Shown here: positions 41,401-41,616 of the stretch, piece by piece | How the letters are laid out: the number at the start of each line of letters is the position of its first letter | Numbering within the stretch: position 1 is the stretch's first letter | Virus record (IMG/VR): IMGVR_UViG_3300049217_000138 | Location: 1-41,616 of that record | Strand: one strand, 5' to 3' | Source: a virus | DNA: 41,616 nt | Translations under genes and position numbers: made by a program | Notes under the pieces: model-generated | What the model saw: only the letters and a program-made list of their open reading frames with translations | Databases searched by the model: none | Told to the model about the DNA's origin: nothing

Positions 41401-41616
41401 CAAGGGCACCATAGATTTGGCTAACAACAGGTTGCTGATACCCTTCACACCTAATGCCGCTATCAATGACCTGGTCTTTGTGATGTTCTTTCAGATCGCA
41501 GATTTGCGTAAGGCCCCTACTCGTCTCATTGCTACCACTCTTGATCAGGCAGTCAATACTGGTATCATTTCAGTTGTTGGCACTACCATCAACTTAGCTC
41601 AGGACATTATCTTTAC
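38480..41616 (+). CDS. Baseplate_J-like (gp6/gp47-type) wedge protein with long C-terminal extension (partial)
   Basis: The frame from ATG 38480 stays open to the window end (1045 codons, 3' truncated). The N-terminal 340 residues are Baseplate_J-like: SVNEIIQNLLDFFRLAQPNL, GTDLDKIAKNFGLVRKQSS, VTANSPGSSGNIGQYSLSQV and the diagnostic GGTDQETDAAFRNRVLATFS followed by GYLNAALSVTGVQDAVVIGP. The rest is a chain of beta domains. Two copies of one unit begin near residue 770 (VIAVIRLSDGKELWN) and 957 (ISVIRILDGQELWN). Mu gp47 is about 360 aa and T4 gp6 660 aa, so this version is greatly extended. The wedge ring it forms controls sheath contraction. AGGA sits about 8 nt upstream of ATG. Confidence 0.88.
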   Translation, partial: MVTIRSVNEIIQNLLDFFRLAQPNLDTKPGTVARDLFIEGPSAQLALIYDELQAVSNKQSIRLSIGTDLDKIAKNFGLVRKQSSPATGVALLTFSSLNAVINVNPGAAVYTSGGLGFLTAAGSSLTPNNINFYRSVASKFAAQLAFVGITDQYAVEVTVTANSPGSSGNIGQYSLSQVSIGGINNVTNTVAFTGGTDQETDAAFRNRVLATFSGSSVGTSLGYLNAALSVTGVQDAVVIGPGNPLMTRDGTVSEVINGTLTVVSEGSGGKVDVVVLGTNDVSSTDTFIYQDKSNTGDPTNPKNNFVLGQIASEANLTVSQKRINDVANGVLPSQPVDALNQVTGSTSGSNFIPFTVDGYGRGSGNYLLVKDTGVYGGSPWGFDTFVWKSNQIKFQEDLIKGQNNGQDATTFSNVLQITDAQQNLLVTNENSLVTSNRSIIQLLHFPSNNVTRVFNTNTGERYLITNQNLDQTTPFNNTGRIQISGNTLPSPSDVLQVDYTWIVDYDRYSDFDGLVDTQNPRKVSNSVDWGYPSAITSELVEFVAVDGNNFYVGSTTHPIDTVISTNTFLQVDGYVQTVMSGTFVNRLSVVIGNLAIPTATVNSVTWKNTNVELFVTAQDNGTFTTAAGVNGINIVYSTSIILPSDTVAQAGDRVTVYSNYTNVFQSSTNQGSSSGTQITIPSILINSVADRLNLRVTYIANVTNLFSSSITSLPTSRIGNGYILSSNNGFNNFSIANVSRRENQVVQKNLSNQFFVELNLIATDDILTPDDVIAVIRLSDGKELWNADNEGQIIVANDGNYQLIFSGYNTPAAADRVLVVYYAIDSQRFQPFSFSNQIISTNIDALGGEGPTPTDSFTVPLVNLTAQASGLHFEIVEQNSDTVLFSITDGYLTPITPVQANLNSLSVLFSGLPDLTNKRVKITGAVAPNNDGYFEILGYNPNTNNITITNTFSHITPDQISVIRILDGQELWNYKGTIDLANNRLLIPFTPNAAINDLVFVMFFQIADLRKAPTRLIATTLDQAVNTGIISVVGTTINLAQDIIF

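Noticed and set aside
1-41616. Amber (TAG) reassignment of the genetic code
   Set aside because: Very long frames (1967, 1678 and 967 codons) have no in-frame TAG, and read-through after 3235 gives nothing protein-like.
1-41616. CRISPR arrays, tRNA or rRNA genes, insertion sequences, attachment sites
   Set aside because: No spaced direct repeats, cloverleaf-like segments, transposase frames or integrase were seen; the only mobile-type gene is the homing endonuclease.

Overview
The window looks like part of the late (virion morphogenesis) region of a large, probably jumbo-sized, contractile-tailed phage (Caudoviricetes, myovirus morphology). The evidence is direct. A tail sheath gene is followed by a tail tube gene, a pair of overlapping tail-assembly chaperone frames with a slippery A7 tract, a tape measure, a hub, an OB-fold spike, a gp25-like wedge protein and a Baseplate_J-like wedge protein, all on the + strand with almost no spacing. 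Many virion proteins are much longer than in T4 or Mu (sheath 967 aa, hub 1678 aa, fibre 1967 aa, Baseplate_J protein more than 1045 aa). No integrase, repressor, rRNA or tRNA gene was seen. The host cannot be named from this sequence; base composition is moderate (clearly not AT-extreme) and Shine-Dalgarno sites are of the GGAG/AAGGA type.

Layout. (1) 1-1073: small + strand genes (a membrane/coiled-coil protein, two small unknowns and a cold-shock-domain protein). (2) 1074-4501: a minus-strand unknown, then + strand beta-rich virion proteins, with one interrupted, strangely composed gene at 2915-3235. (3) 4553-8036: an accessory island. It holds a LAGLIDADG homing endonuclease with helix-turn-helix repeats, two Cys-rich genes (one apparently frameshifted), a minus-strand operon (2H phosphoesterase, unknown, and a small relative of the tail tube protein), and an HExxH metallopeptidase-like gene. 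(4) 8045-17485: neck/collar or fibre-type proteins, ending in a 1967-aa beta-helix protein. (5) 17492-26372: tail terminator candidate, sheath, tube, terminator hairpin, chaperones, tape measure, and a tube-initiator-like protein. (6) 26388-41616: baseplate module (hub, spike, small helical protein, multi-membrane-helix protein, unknown structural protein, gp25-like protein, and Baseplate_J-like protein running off the window end).

How the parts fit. Tail assembly would start from the hub, spike and wedge genes at the right. The tape measure (about 750 aa) sets tail length, on the order of 110 nm at roughly 1.5 angstrom per residue (inference). Chaperones made by -1 frameshifting coat the tape measure, tube and sheath polymerise, and the protein at 17492 caps the tail. 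The features I find most worth attention are: the minus-strand tail-tube paralogue in an accessory island beside a 2H phosphoesterase; a beta domain shared between the sheath and the 673-aa neck/fibre-type protein; a baseplate-module protein with several membrane helices; the broken low-G gene at 2915-3235; the homopolymer frameshift at 5551-5557; and a strong recurrence of the tripeptide Asp-Gly-Tyr across seven proteins. No gene with recognisable start and stop ends in TAG.
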